NCBI GenBank assembly: GCA_023440105.1
Contig: JAEXSY010000350.1
Location: 1 to 11,464, forward strand
Source: Bacillota bacterium
GTDB lineage: Bacteria; Bacillota; Clostridia; Clostridiales; Clostridiaceae
Length of the DNA stretch: 11,464 bases
Direction of reading: 5' to 3'
This document shows, piece by piece, positions 1 to 6,205 of the stretch (positions are counted from its first letter, which is position 1; the number at the start of each line of letters is the position of its first letter). The translations under genes were made by a program, and so were the position numbers. The notes under the pieces are model-generated. The model searched no databases, was not told the origin of the DNA, and saw only the letters and a list, made by a program, of their open reading frames with translations.

Positions 1-587
1 AAGCCCATGAGCACAAAGGTGAAAATACATAAGAAAACCATCATGAGCTTTGCACTCTCTTCCTGAAGCTTTATGTAGCACCAAACACCAAGACAAACTA
101 ATATATTACAAAGAATTGCTCTAAAAAACATCTGCTCTAAGGGAAGATTCATCTTACTCTCAGCAAGGGACACCATAAACTCTCCTGTAGTCCCTGCGGC
201 AATTCCACTTCCTATAAATAGCAGACTAATAAGCAGTGAGCCTAAAAGATTTCCAAGATAACTCACTCCCCAAATTTTTAAAACATCTCTGCCTTTAACA
301 GCTTTTTTAAGATAAGCTATAGAAAACACCATATTATTACCGGTAAACAAATCTGCTCCTGCTGCAAGTACCAGAGCCAGGGCTACAGAAAAGGTTGCTG
401 CCATAAAAAATTTATAATAAGGAGAGCCTCCAGCATGTGCTATACCGCCTGCTACAGACATTACACCTACTCCTATTCCCACAAAAAAGCCTGCCATCAT
501 TGAGTATACTAAAGCACGTCCAAAACCTTTATTCAAAACACCTAATTTACTATTAGCCATTTCAACTACTTTATCTAAAGTGTTCAA
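1..587 (-). CDS. Formate/nitrite transporter (FNT) family protein, partial (C-terminus outside window)
   Basis: This is a pentameric inner-membrane channel family that moves formate, nitrite or similar small monovalent anions. About 195 residues are visible, and the C-terminal part lies beyond the left edge. The translation carries the family signature AAGADLFTGNN, with the conserved Thr of the central loop, at about residues 77-87. A second conserved stretch, ILCNILVCLGVW, lies near residue 165. Several long hydrophobic segments are visible. The start is taken as TTG at 587: an in-frame TGA lies directly upstream, a good GAGGTGA sits 7 bases before it, and the resulting N-terminus (MNTLDKVVEMAN) fits the family. 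The first ATG, nine codons later, has no comparable ribosome site. The gene begins 47 bp after the trkH stop with no terminator between, so cotranscription with trkAH is possible. The substrate cannot be decided from the sequence. The family call is firm. Confidence 0.9.
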   Translation of the reverse strand, partial: MNTLDKVVEMANSKLGVLNKGFGRALVYSMMAGFFVGIGVGVMSVAGGIAHAGGSPYYKFFMAATFSVALALVLAAGADLFTGNNMVFSIAYLKKAVKGRDVLKIWGVSYLGNLLGSLLISLLFIGSGIAAGTTGEFMVSLAESKMNLPLEQMFFRAILCNILVCLGVWCYIKLQEESAKLMMVFLCIFTFVLMG

Positions 588-594
588 TCAATAT

Positions 595-601
595 TCACCT
601 C
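595..601 (-). promoter_or_regulatory. Ribosome binding site GAGGTGA deciding a TTG start
   Basis: GAGGTGA lies 7 bases upstream of the TTG at 587. It is the only good Shine-Dalgarno match near this gene's N-terminus, and it supports the TTG start over the in-frame ATG at 560. Confidence 0.7.
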
Positions 602-634
602 ATATATTTTAAAGTTTGTGTAGCTATTCCACCC

Positions 635-2086
635 TTATATATTTACCTTCTTCCAGAAGCTAGGCAGTAGCAGCAGTAGCATAGGATAAATTTCTAATCT
701 TCCCACTAGCATTAAGAAGGAAAATAAGAGCTTACTAAAATCCGTAAAGGAAGAGAAGTTCCCCATAGGACCTACTATATTAAAGCCTGGACCTATATTA
801 CCCAAGGTAGCTGCTACCGATGAGAAATTAGTAAACATATCCTTTCCTTCAATAGAAACAAGAACTGTCCCTATAATAAATATAATTATATAAACAGAAA
901 AAAATACCGTTACACCAGATATAACCTTATCCTCCACCACCTTCCCTGATACCCTCACAGGATATACAGCTCTAGGATGGAGTATTCTTTGAATTTCTCT
1001 TTTTGCAGCCTTAAATAGTATTAATATCCTTATGTTCTTAATGGCTCCACCGGTAGAGCCAGCACAGCCTCCAATGAACATTAAAAGGAATAGTATTAAT
1101 CTACTAAAATCAGGCCATATATTAAAATCCGTTGTAGCATAGCCTGTAGTGGTGATAATTGAGGATACCTGAAAGGAAGAATACCTTAAGGATTCAAAAA
1201 AGTTAGAATATATGCTTCCTGTGAGATTTATTGCTATGAATACTATGGAGGCTATAACTATTCCGCTGTAAAACTTAAATTCCCCATCCTTAAATATAGC
1301 CTTTATCTTACCCTTAAAAGCATAGTAATAAAGGGCAAAATTTGCGCCAGAAACAAACATGAATATTGTTATTATTACTTCTATGTATACATTATTATAA
1401 GCTCCAACACTGGAATTCATGTTAGAGAAGCCTCCAGTACCTAAGGTTCCAAAGGTATGCACCAGGGCATCATAAAAAGGCATTCCAGCTATTAACAAGA
1501 GCACAACCTCTAGTGTACTAATCACAAGATATATACTATAAAGTACTTTTGCAGTAGTCTTTAACCTTGGTACTATCTTTCCAGGATTAGGGCCTGGACT
1601 TTCAGCCTTCATAATCTGTATTGCACCAGTTCCTAAGGAAGGTAATATAGCTAATGTAAGAACAAGTACCCCCATTCCCCCTATCCAGTGAGTAAAGCTC
1701 CTCCAAAAAAGTATTCCTCGTGGCAGACCCTCCACCTCTGTCAAAATAGTAGCACCAGTAGTAGTAAAGCCTGAGGTAGCCTCAAAGAGGCTGTCCACAA
1801 AAGAAGGTATAGCACCACTTAAATAGAAAGGTAGTGCACCTATAACTGAAATTAATAACCATCCTAAAGCTACTATTGCAAAACCATCCCTTGTAAATAT
1901 ATGCTTGCTTTTAGGCTTAACACTAAAGGCCAGTAAGCCTAGGACTAAAGCAATAAACATAGTCATAAGAAAGGCTTTTACATCTTCTCCCTTATAATAT
2001 ATTGCTACAAATAAGGATGGGGTAAGAGCCAGGAACTCACATATTAATAATGCTCCCAAGCTTTTTAATACCATTAACAAGTTCAT
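635..2086 (-). CDS. trkH: Trk-type potassium uptake membrane subunit TrkH
   Basis: This is the ion-conducting membrane subunit of the Trk/Ktr potassium uptake system. It is 483 residues long, usual for TrkH. It is hydrophobic throughout, and the four pore repeats are visible. The filter segments are TSGFTTTGAT (about 104-113), TLGTGGF (214-220), TTTGYATTDF (312-321) and TLGNIGPGF (427-435), each with the filter glycine. The CAGSTGG motif (341-347) and the C-terminal GRLEIYP motif (462-468) are also typical. The start is placed at 2086 because GGAGGA stands 7 bases upstream. An in-frame upstream start at 2104 would add six residues but would place that Shine-Dalgarno inside the coding region. 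The gene overlaps the 3' end of trkA by 50 bp, which suggests translational coupling and matched output of pore and gating subunit. Confidence 0.96.
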   Translation of the reverse strand: MNLLMVLKSLGALLICEFLALTPSLFVAIYYKGEDVKAFLMTMFIALVLGLLAFSVKPKSKHIFTRDGFAIVALGWLLISVIGALPFYLSGAIPSFVDSLFEATSGFTTTGATILTEVEGLPRGILFWRSFTHWIGGMGVLVLTLAILPSLGTGAIQIMKAESPGPNPGKIVPRLKTTAKVLYSIYLVISTLEVVLLLIAGMPFYDALVHTFGTLGTGGFSNMNSSVGAYNNVYIEVIITIFMFVSGANFALYYYAFKGKIKAIFKDGEFKFYSGIVIASIVFIAINLTGSIYSNFFESLRYSSFQVSSIITTTGYATTDFNIWPDFSRLILFLLMFIGGCAGSTGGAIKNIRILILFKAAKREIQRILHPRAVYPVRVSGKVVEDKVISGVTVFFSVYIIIFIIGTVLVSIEGKDMFTNFSSVAATLGNIGPGFNIVGPMGNFSSFTDFSKLLFSFLMLVGRLEIYPMLLLLLPSFWKKVNI

Positions 2087-3440
2087 TTTGTATTCCTCCA
2101 CCATTATTTATAAACAAGTCCTCTAATGAGGATATAGACTTATTCATCGATATAACAACAATTGTATCTCCCTTTTTAAGATAATCATCCCCATGGGGAA
2201 CTACTATCTCATTACGTCTTACAATAGTAGCAATTATTACATTTGGATTTATATTCAAAGACCTTAAGGGCTTTGATGCTAAGGTATCAGTCTTCACTGT
2301 AAGCTCAGCAATTTCAGCATGTCCATCAATAATCTTCATAAATTTATCTAAGTTTTTGCCCTTTATATACTTAAGGATTTCATTTACTATTATGGTCTTA
2401 GGCACAATTACAGTATCTAAACCTAAATCCTTAACAATATGAATATAATTAGATCTGCTGATTTTAGTGATTACCTTCTTAACACCCTTTTTCTTAGCTA
2501 AAAGTGCTGACATAAGGTTCTCCTCATCCATACCTGTTACAGAAATAAAGGCATCCATCTCACTAAGACCCTCTGATTCTAAAACCTCATCATCGGTGCC
2601 ATCTCCATGAATAACCAAGACTTCTGGCAATAGCTCTGAAAGCTCTTCAGCTATCTCTTTATTGAATTCTATAAGCTTTACCTTAACCCCCATATCTGAA
2701 AGCAGCTTTGATAGATAATATCCTATCCTGCCTCCTCCAGTTATCATTACCTTCTTCATTTTCATCGGTTGTTTATTATAAAACTTACAAAACTTAAACA
2801 CCTTTGAATACTTTCCTATAACATAAATCTCATCATTTTCCTCAAGTATAAAGTCTCCATTAGGTACAAACACCTTATCTCCTCTTACTACAACCCCTAT
2901 AAGTACTGAGGAATTAGTTTCCCTATCTATTTTCTTTATGGTTTTACCTGCCATATTCATATCTGAAGTTACTTTTAGGTCAACCATCCTCACTAGCCCC
3001 TTAGCAAAATGCTCTACATTAACTGCAGAGGAAAAGCTTATTGAATTTGCTATTTCATCAGCTGCAGCCTGCTCTGGATTAATAACAAGACTAAGTCCCA
3101 TCTGCTCCTTTAATAAGGAGAGCTCCTTAGCATACTCCGGATCTCTTATTCTAGCTATGGTGTTTTTTGCTCCTAGAGTTCTTCCTGTAAGACAGCACAC
3201 CAAATTAATTTCATCACTTTCAGTAACAGCGATAAGTATATCTGTATCTTCTATCATGGCCTCATGGAGTACTGTAGTACTTACACCACTTCCTCTGATA
3301 CACATAACATCTAAATTATTGTCTACCTTTTCCAGAACATCTGCTCTCTTATCAATAACAGTAATATCATGGTTTTCTTTACTTAAGCTCTCTGCCAAGG
3401 TATACCCCACCTTACCAGCGCCTATAATAATGATTTTCAT
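2037..3440 (-). CDS. trkA: Trk potassium uptake regulatory subunit TrkA (two RCK domains)
   Basis: This is the cytoplasmic gating subunit that binds NAD(H) and controls the TrkH pore. It has 467 residues arranged as a duplicated RCK_N plus RCK_C protein. The first Rossmann fold has GAGKVG (7-12) with Asp30 at the end of the second strand (TVIDK). The second has GGGRIG (235-240) with Glu258 (LIEFN). RCK_C-like segments follow each, around 140-215 and 365-435. The ATG at 3440 is preceded by GGGGGGT with very short spacing. An upstream in-frame TTG at 3452 would start inside or before that site and is rejected. The last roughly 25 residues extend past the second RCK_C domain and are encoded by the stretch that holds the trkH start signals. 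It is the first gene of the potassium operon. RCK_C domains of related Firmicute proteins can bind c-di-AMP; whether this one does is not visible. Confidence 0.96.
   Translation of the reverse strand: MKIIIIGAGKVGYTLAESLSKENHDITVIDKRADVLEKVDNNLDVMCIRGSGVSTTVLHEAMIEDTDILIAVTESDEINLVCCLTGRTLGAKNTIARIRDPEYAKELSLLKEQMGLSLVINPEQAAADEIANSISFSSAVNVEHFAKGLVRMVDLKVTSDMNMAGKTIKKIDRETNSSVLIGVVVRGDKVFVPNGDFILEENDEIYVIGKYSKVFKFCKFYNKQPMKMKKVMITGGGRIGYYLSKLLSDMGVKVKLIEFNKEIAEELSELLPEVLVIHGDGTDDEVLESEGLSEMDAFISVTGMDEENLMSALLAKKKGVKKVITKISRSNYIHIVKDLGLDTVIVPKTIIVNEILKYIKGKNLDKFMKIIDGHAEIAELTVKTDTLASKPLRSLNINPNVIIATIVRRNEIVVPHGDDYLKKGDTIVVISMNKSISSLEDLFINNGGGIQNELVNGIKKLGSIINM
2094..2099 (-). promoter_or_regulatory. 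Ribosome binding site of trkH, inside trkA
   Basis: GGAGGA lies 7 bases before the ATG at 2086. It is read in the trkA frame as part of the Gly-Gly-Gly codons near the TrkA C-terminus (INNGGGIQN). It fixes the trkH start within the upstream gene. Confidence 0.75.
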
Positions 3441-3529
3441 TTTACCCCCCAAATTATAGATAACAATTATATTAATATATAGCTTACAAAAAATTCTAAT
3501 CTAATGTAAAAATAACCTTCTTTATAACT

Positions 3530-3538
3530 ACTATAGCA
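3530..3538 (-). promoter_or_regulatory. Possible extended -10 promoter element for trkAH
   Basis: On the minus strand this reads TGCTATAGT, an extended -10 (TG-N-TATAGT, one mismatch to TATAAT). It lies about 90 bases upstream of the trkA start. No good -35 hexamer lies at 16-18 bp. It is a weak candidate and the best I can see in an A+T-rich leader. I see no c-di-AMP riboswitch consensus here. Confidence 0.28.
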
Positions 3539-3645
3539 AAAATCTTCAGAAACATACATATAATTTTAAGGATTCTTAAATAATAAGAGGATGTGGTTTT
3601 ATGTAAAATATCCTTTATTTATAGATAAAAACAACATATTGTAGT

Positions 3646-3678
3646 TTATCAACATTGTCCACAATATATTGTGGATAA
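3646..3678. promoter_or_regulatory. Cluster of three DnaA-box-like 9-mers
   Basis: TTATCAACA (3646-3654) is immediately followed by TTGTCCACA (3655-3663). Six bases (ATATAT) later comes TGTGGATAA (3670-3678), which is the perfect consensus box TTATCCACA on the minus strand. The first two each differ from that consensus by one base. The second and third boxes form a nearly perfect 24-bp dyad with one mismatched pair. A very A+T-rich tract follows. Binding by DnaA is inferred from the match only. It could instead be an operator for an unrelated dimeric regulator. Confidence 0.5.
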
Positions 3679-3790
3679 CTATTATTTATATTAATCCTTA
3701 TTATTATATATTTATTATACAACTTACTATTCTAAAATTTCTAAAATCTATAACTACAATGAAAACTAAATTTAATTAAATTTAATTATT

Positions 3791-3826
3791 AAAATATAAA
3801 AATGGCTCAACCACTAAGGTTAAGCC
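3791..3826 (-). terminator. Rho-independent terminator of tRNA-Arg
   Basis: On the minus strand the stem GGCTTAACC / GGTTGAGCC (9 bp, one G-U pair) with loop TTAGT is followed by ATTTTTATATTTT. It begins 7 bases after the encoded CCA of the tRNA and separates the tRNA unit from the trkA leader. Confidence 0.85.
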
Positions 3827-3833
3827 TGGTATT

Positions 3834-3908
3834 TGGTAGGGTGTATAGGAATCGAACCCATAATGTGCGGTCCGTAGCCGCATGTTATATCCATTTAACT
3901 AACACCCC
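3834..3908 (-). tRNA. tRNA-Arg, anticodon ACG
   Basis: A full cloverleaf can be folded by hand. The acceptor stem is GGGGTGT / ACACCCT (one G-U). The D arm is GTTA / TAAC with GG in the loop. The anticodon stem is TGCGG / CCGCA with loop CTACGGA, giving anticodon ACG. The variable loop has 4 nt. The T arm is ATGGG / CCTAT (one G-U) with loop TTCGATT. The discriminator is A, followed by an encoded CCA. A34 would be deaminated to inosine to read CGU/CGC/CGA. It is a single tRNA gene, not part of a visible cluster, with its own terminator downstream. The insertion sequence lies 206 bp upstream of its 5' end. Confidence 0.95.
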
Positions 3909-4114
3909 ATATTTATTATTAACTTTATATATTGAAGCAATTATTAAATTGTGTATTTCAATTATAATAACATAGTTTATATTAGCATAATCCTTATATA
4001 AAATCAATTTTTTTATTAAATATTTTGCTCTTGTTTAAGCTCCTTTGAAGACCCTAATAGACATGAAGTGATCACTGTAAAATTTGCCCAATAAATATCT
4101 ATTAGTCTTATCGG
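3909..4114. other. Gap between tRNA-Arg and the left end of the insertion sequence
   Basis: About 200 bp. The tRNA-proximal part is A+T-rich and holds a candidate tRNA promoter. The IS-proximal part (about 4016-4114) is richer in G+C and contains a 10-bp palindrome, AGTGATCACT (4067-4076). On the minus strand it stays open for about 33 codons up to a TAA at 4016. That open frame has no recognisable homology and no start outside the IS, so I do not call it a gene. It may be a remnant of whatever the element interrupted. Confidence 0.4.
3979..4007 (-). promoter_or_regulatory. Possible promoter for tRNA-Arg
   Basis: On the minus strand, TTGATT (4002-4007), a 17-bp spacer ending in TGC, and TAATAT (3979-3984) form a sigma-A-like promoter with an extended -10. 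It lies about 70 bp upstream of the mature tRNA 5' end and on the tRNA side of the insertion sequence. The -10 matches only 4 of 6, so the call is tentative. Confidence 0.35.
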
Positions 4115-4129
4115 GTCTTTGACAGTTGA
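4115..4129 (+). repeat. Left terminal inverted repeat of the IS
   Basis: GTCTTTGACAGTTGA is an exact inverted match to 6047-6061. The bases outside the repeat (TCGG on the left, GAGA on the right) do not pair, so the element boundary is placed here. Confidence 0.82.
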
Positions 4130-4148
4130 ATAAAGAAAAAACCTTCGA

Positions 4149-4174
4149 AAGCCTTGGTACAGGCTTATTTTTTT
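4149..4174 (+). terminator. Terminator inside the left end of the IS
   Basis: AAGCCT / AGGCTT forms a 6-bp stem with loop TGGTAC, followed by A and seven T residues. It would stop plus-strand transcription entering from outside before it reaches the transposase promoter, a common arrangement in insertion sequences. Confidence 0.6.
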
Positions 4175-4196
4175 GTCAATTTTTAAAATTTTATAA

Positions 4197-4224
4197 TGCA
4201 CAATGTTTCACAATGTGTTATAAT
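4197..4224 (+). promoter_or_regulatory. Likely transposase promoter
   Basis: TGCACA (-35, 4 of 6) stands 16 bp before a perfect TATAAT (4219-4224) with an extended TG motif (TGTTATAAT). It lies about 30 bases upstream of the transposase ATG and downstream of the left-end terminator. An 8-bp direct repeat, CACAATGT (4199-4206 and 4209-4216), spaced 10 bp start to start, sits between and over the two boxes. Confidence 0.6.
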
Positions 4225-4254
4225 ATAAGAAATTGATGAAGGCTGGTGCTATTT

Positions 4255-5967
4255 ATGAGACTTCAAATTGTTAAATCTAAGAATGCTGCATCCTTGTATG
4301 TTGTTAAATCTGTTTTTGAGAATGGCAAGCGTTCTTCTAAGGTTGTAGAAAAACTCGGAACTTATTCTGCACTTAAGGAAAAACTGAATGATGAAGATCC
4401 CATAGAATGGGCTAAAAAATATGTAGAAGAGCTCAATAGAAAAGAGAAGGAAGCAAAGCGAGAAGTTATAGTAAAATATTCACCTACTAAGATTATTGAC
4501 AAAAACGTTCAGGTTTCCTTTAATGGTGGATATCTCTTCCTTCAGAAGATATATCATGAACTTGGACTAAAGAAAATCTGTAGAGATATCTCATCGAAGT
4601 ACAAGTTTACCTTTGACATGGACTCTATTCTTTCAAGACTTGTTTACAGCAGGGTTATTTATCCGGCATCAAAGCTTGCCACCTGTAAGCTTTCTAAAAA
4701 GTTTATCGAACAGCCAAACTTCGAGATACAGCATATTTATCGTGCTCTTGAAGTCCTTGCAAAGGAGACGGATTTCATCCAGTCCGAGCTCTACAACAAC
4801 AGTCTCAAGGTTGCCAAACGAAATAAAGGCATCCTTTACTACGACTGCACGAACTTCTTCTTTGAAATAGAGCAGGAAGAAGGTCTCAAACAGTATGGAG
4901 TATCCAAGGAACACAGACCAAACCCAATCGTGCAGATGGGGCTCTTTATGGATGGTGACGGCATCCCCCTTGCCTTCTGCATCAACAAGGGAAATGCCAA
5001 CGAACAGATAACCATGAAGCCGCTGGAAGAGAAGATACTGTCAGACTTTCACCTTTCCAAGTTTATCGTCTGCACCGACGCTGGACTTGCTTCCAGCGCC
5101 AACCGAAAGTTCAATGACAAGGATGGACGTGCTTTTATAACCACGCAATCAATCAAAAAACTAAAGAAACACCTGAAGGAATGGGCGCTAAATCCAGATG
5201 GATGGCATCTATCTGGAAGCAAAGATAGTTATGACATCACCGAACTTGACACTACCAGGGATAAAGATAAGATATTCTATAAAGAACGATGGATAAAAGA
5301 AGACGGGCTTGAGCAGAAACTGGTAGTGACATATTCTCTGAAATACAAGGAATATCAGGAGTCAGTACGAAATTCTCAGATAGAACGTGCTCAGAGAACA
5401 ATAGACACAAGACCTACAAAAATAAAGAAATGCAATTCTAACGATTATAAACGATTCATTGCGAGATCCCACTGTACCCCGGATGGCGAAGTGGCTGACA
5501 AGGAAATTTACTCTCTTGATCGAGATCTCATAGCAGCAGAAGCTGCTTATGATGGATTCTATGCAACTTGTACAAATCTTGAGGATGATGCTTCCGCTAT
5601 AATCAAGGTCAATAAAAGGCGCTGGGAAATCGAAGAAAGTTTTCGCATCATGAAGTCAGAATTCAAGGCAAGGCCTGTATACCTTCAGCGCGATGACCGA
5701 ATAACAGCTCATTTTACAACATGTTTTATCTCATTAATAATTTATAGATTGCTGGAGAAGAAGCTTGGTGAACGCTATACAAGCAGCGAAATCATTTCTG
5801 GACTCAGGAACATGAATTTTTACGAAATCAAGGGTGAAGGCTACATTCCAACTTATACAAGAACTGATTTTACCGATGACCTGCACGAAGCCTTTGGCTT
5901 CAGGACAGATTATCAGATAGTCAATAACAAACAGATGAAAAAAATTTTAAAAACTACAAAATCATAA
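4255..5967 (+). CDS. IS1634-family transposase (DDE)
   Basis: This is the transposase that would bind the 15-bp terminal repeats and move the element. It is 570 residues and apparently full length, without frameshift. A probable DNA-binding N-terminal region runs to about residue 120. The catalytic RNase H-like fold has Asp197 (ILYYDCTN), Asp275 (IVCTDAGLAS) and Glu460 in RRWEIEESFRIMK, where R456, E460 and K467 match the R-x3-E-x6-K part of the IS4-type signature. A long insertion separates the second Asp from the Glu, as usual in this family. The start is taken at ATG 4255, with GGTG six bases upstream; an in-frame GTG at 4246 would add three residues. The central part uses more C-ending and G-ending codons than the neighbouring host genes, consistent with foreign origin. 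It is the only plus-strand gene in the window. All catalytic residues look intact. Confidence 0.93.
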   Translation: MRLQIVKSKNAASLYVVKSVFENGKRSSKVVEKLGTYSALKEKLNDEDPIEWAKKYVEELNRKEKEAKREVIVKYSPTKIIDKNVQVSFNGGYLFLQKIYHELGLKKICRDISSKYKFTFDMDSILSRLVYSRVIYPASKLATCKLSKKFIEQPNFEIQHIYRALEVLAKETDFIQSELYNNSLKVAKRNKGILYYDCTNFFFEIEQEEGLKQYGVSKEHRPNPIVQMGLFMDGDGIPLAFCINKGNANEQITMKPLEEKILSDFHLSKFIVCTDAGLASSANRKFNDKDGRAFITTQSIKKLKKHLKEWALNPDGWHLSGSKDSYDITELDTTRDKDKIFYKERWIKEDGLEQKLVVTYSLKYKEYQESVRNSQIERAQRTIDTRPTKIKKCNSNDYKRFIARSHCTPDGEVADKEIYSLDRDLIAAEAAYDGFYATCTNLEDDASAIIKVNKRRWEIEESFRIMKSEFKARPVYLQRDDRITAHFTTCFISLIIYRLLEKKLGERYTSSEIISGLRNMNFYEIKGEGYIPTYTRTDFTDDLHEAFGFRTDYQIVNNKQMKKILKTTKS

Positions 5968-5994
5968 AAACATTACTCACTTTTTAAAAAGTAA

Positions 5995-6039
5995 AAAAAG
6001 CTTGAAAACCTAGTAATATCAACGGTTATCAAGCTTTTT
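5995..6039. terminator. Bidirectional terminator at the right end of the IS
   Basis: AAAAAGCTTGA pairs with TCAAGCTTTTT (11 bp), continuing after an A-A mismatch with AACC / GGTT. The loop has 13 nt. On the plus strand it ends the transposase transcript with a T5 run. On the minus strand the 3' arm is followed by a T7 run, so it should also stop transcription entering the element from the right. A 14-bp A+T palindrome at 5979-5992 lies just before it. Confidence 0.8.
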
Positions 6040-6046
6040 ATTCTTA

Positions 6047-6061
6047 TCAACTGTCAAAGAC
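6047..6061 (-). repeat. Right terminal inverted repeat of the IS
   Basis: Read on the minus strand, this is GTCTTTGACAGTTGA, identical to the left end at 4115-4129. Confidence 0.82.
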
Positions 6062-6064
6062 GAG

Positions 6065-6094
6065 AATATAACATATTTTATAATATTTTGTCAA
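6065..6094 (-). promoter_or_regulatory. Promoter abutting the right end of the IS
   Basis: On the minus strand, a perfect TTGACA (6089-6094), an 18-bp spacer and TATATT (6065-6070, 5 of 6) form a convincing sigma-A promoter. The -10 box ends 4 bp from the IS boundary, so the predicted transcription start falls inside the terminal repeat. Its transcript would run antisense to the transposase and meet the right-end terminator at once. It was probably a host promoter before the insertion. Confidence 0.5.
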
Positions 6095-6134
6095 TAATCG
6101 CTCATGGATGTGGAGATTAAAGGCATATTTCAAC

Positions 6135-6175
6135 AAAAAAATAGCTATGAGCTTAATATATAAACACTCATAGCC
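6135..6175 (-). terminator. Terminator of the acyltransferase gene
   Basis: On the minus strand, GGCTATGAG / CTCATAGCT (9 bp, one G-U) with a 15-nt loop is followed by ATTTTTTT. It lies about 30 bp after the acyltransferase stop codon. Confidence 0.85.
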
Positions 6176-6205
6176 ATTTCATTATAAAACAATACCTACA
6201 TTCCT

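Larger units (their letters stand above)
3441..3790. other. A+T-rich intergenic region between trkA and the tRNA-Arg terminator
   Basis: This is about 350 bp without a credible gene. It holds the presumed trkA leader and promoter (nearest trkA), a cluster of DnaA-box-like 9-mers at 3646-3678, and an extremely A+T-rich stretch at roughly 3679-3790. A 12-mer, ACAACATATTGT at 3631-3642, recurs with one change as ACAATATATTGT at 3661-3672, 30 bp away. No other RNA or open reading frame can be supported. Confidence 0.6.
4115..6061 (+). mobile_element. Complete IS1634-like insertion sequence, about 1.95 kb
   Basis: The element is bounded by perfect 15-bp inverted repeats beginning GTCTTTGACAGTTGA, and looser similarity continues for about 10 more bases with small gaps. 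It carries one intact DDE transposase gene. A terminator lies just inside the left end and a bidirectional terminator just inside the right end. Length and architecture fit the IS1634 branch of IS4-like elements. No target-site duplication is visible: the left flank ends TATCGG and the right flank begins GAGAAT. The insertion is therefore either old, or was followed by loss or recombination at one end, or its true ends differ slightly from those drawn here. Confidence 0.85.

Noticed and set aside
3266..3280. AGTACT-GT-AGTACT repeat
   Set aside because: It lies within trkA coding sequence and is explained by codon choice; there is no second copy elsewhere.
2938..3459. Plus-strand open frame of 173 codons
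   Set aside because: It lies entirely antisense to trkA, has no recognisable domains or ribosome site, and mirrors the codon structure of the real gene.
3441..3640. c-di-AMP (ydaO) riboswitch in the trkA leader
   Set aside because: This was considered because such riboswitches control potassium transporters in Firmicutes. The leader is A+T-rich and lacks the conserved G-rich blocks and long paired elements.
3640..3790. Chromosomal replication origin
   Set aside because: The DnaA-like boxes and A+T-rich tract suggest one, but there are only three boxes, no dnaA, dnaN, parAB or rpmH nearby, and no change in gene orientation across the region.
4613..4914. Two short open frames inside the transposase gene (plus and minus strands)
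   Set aside because: They are shadows of the transposase frame with low-complexity Ser/Thr or Leu-rich translations and no start signals.
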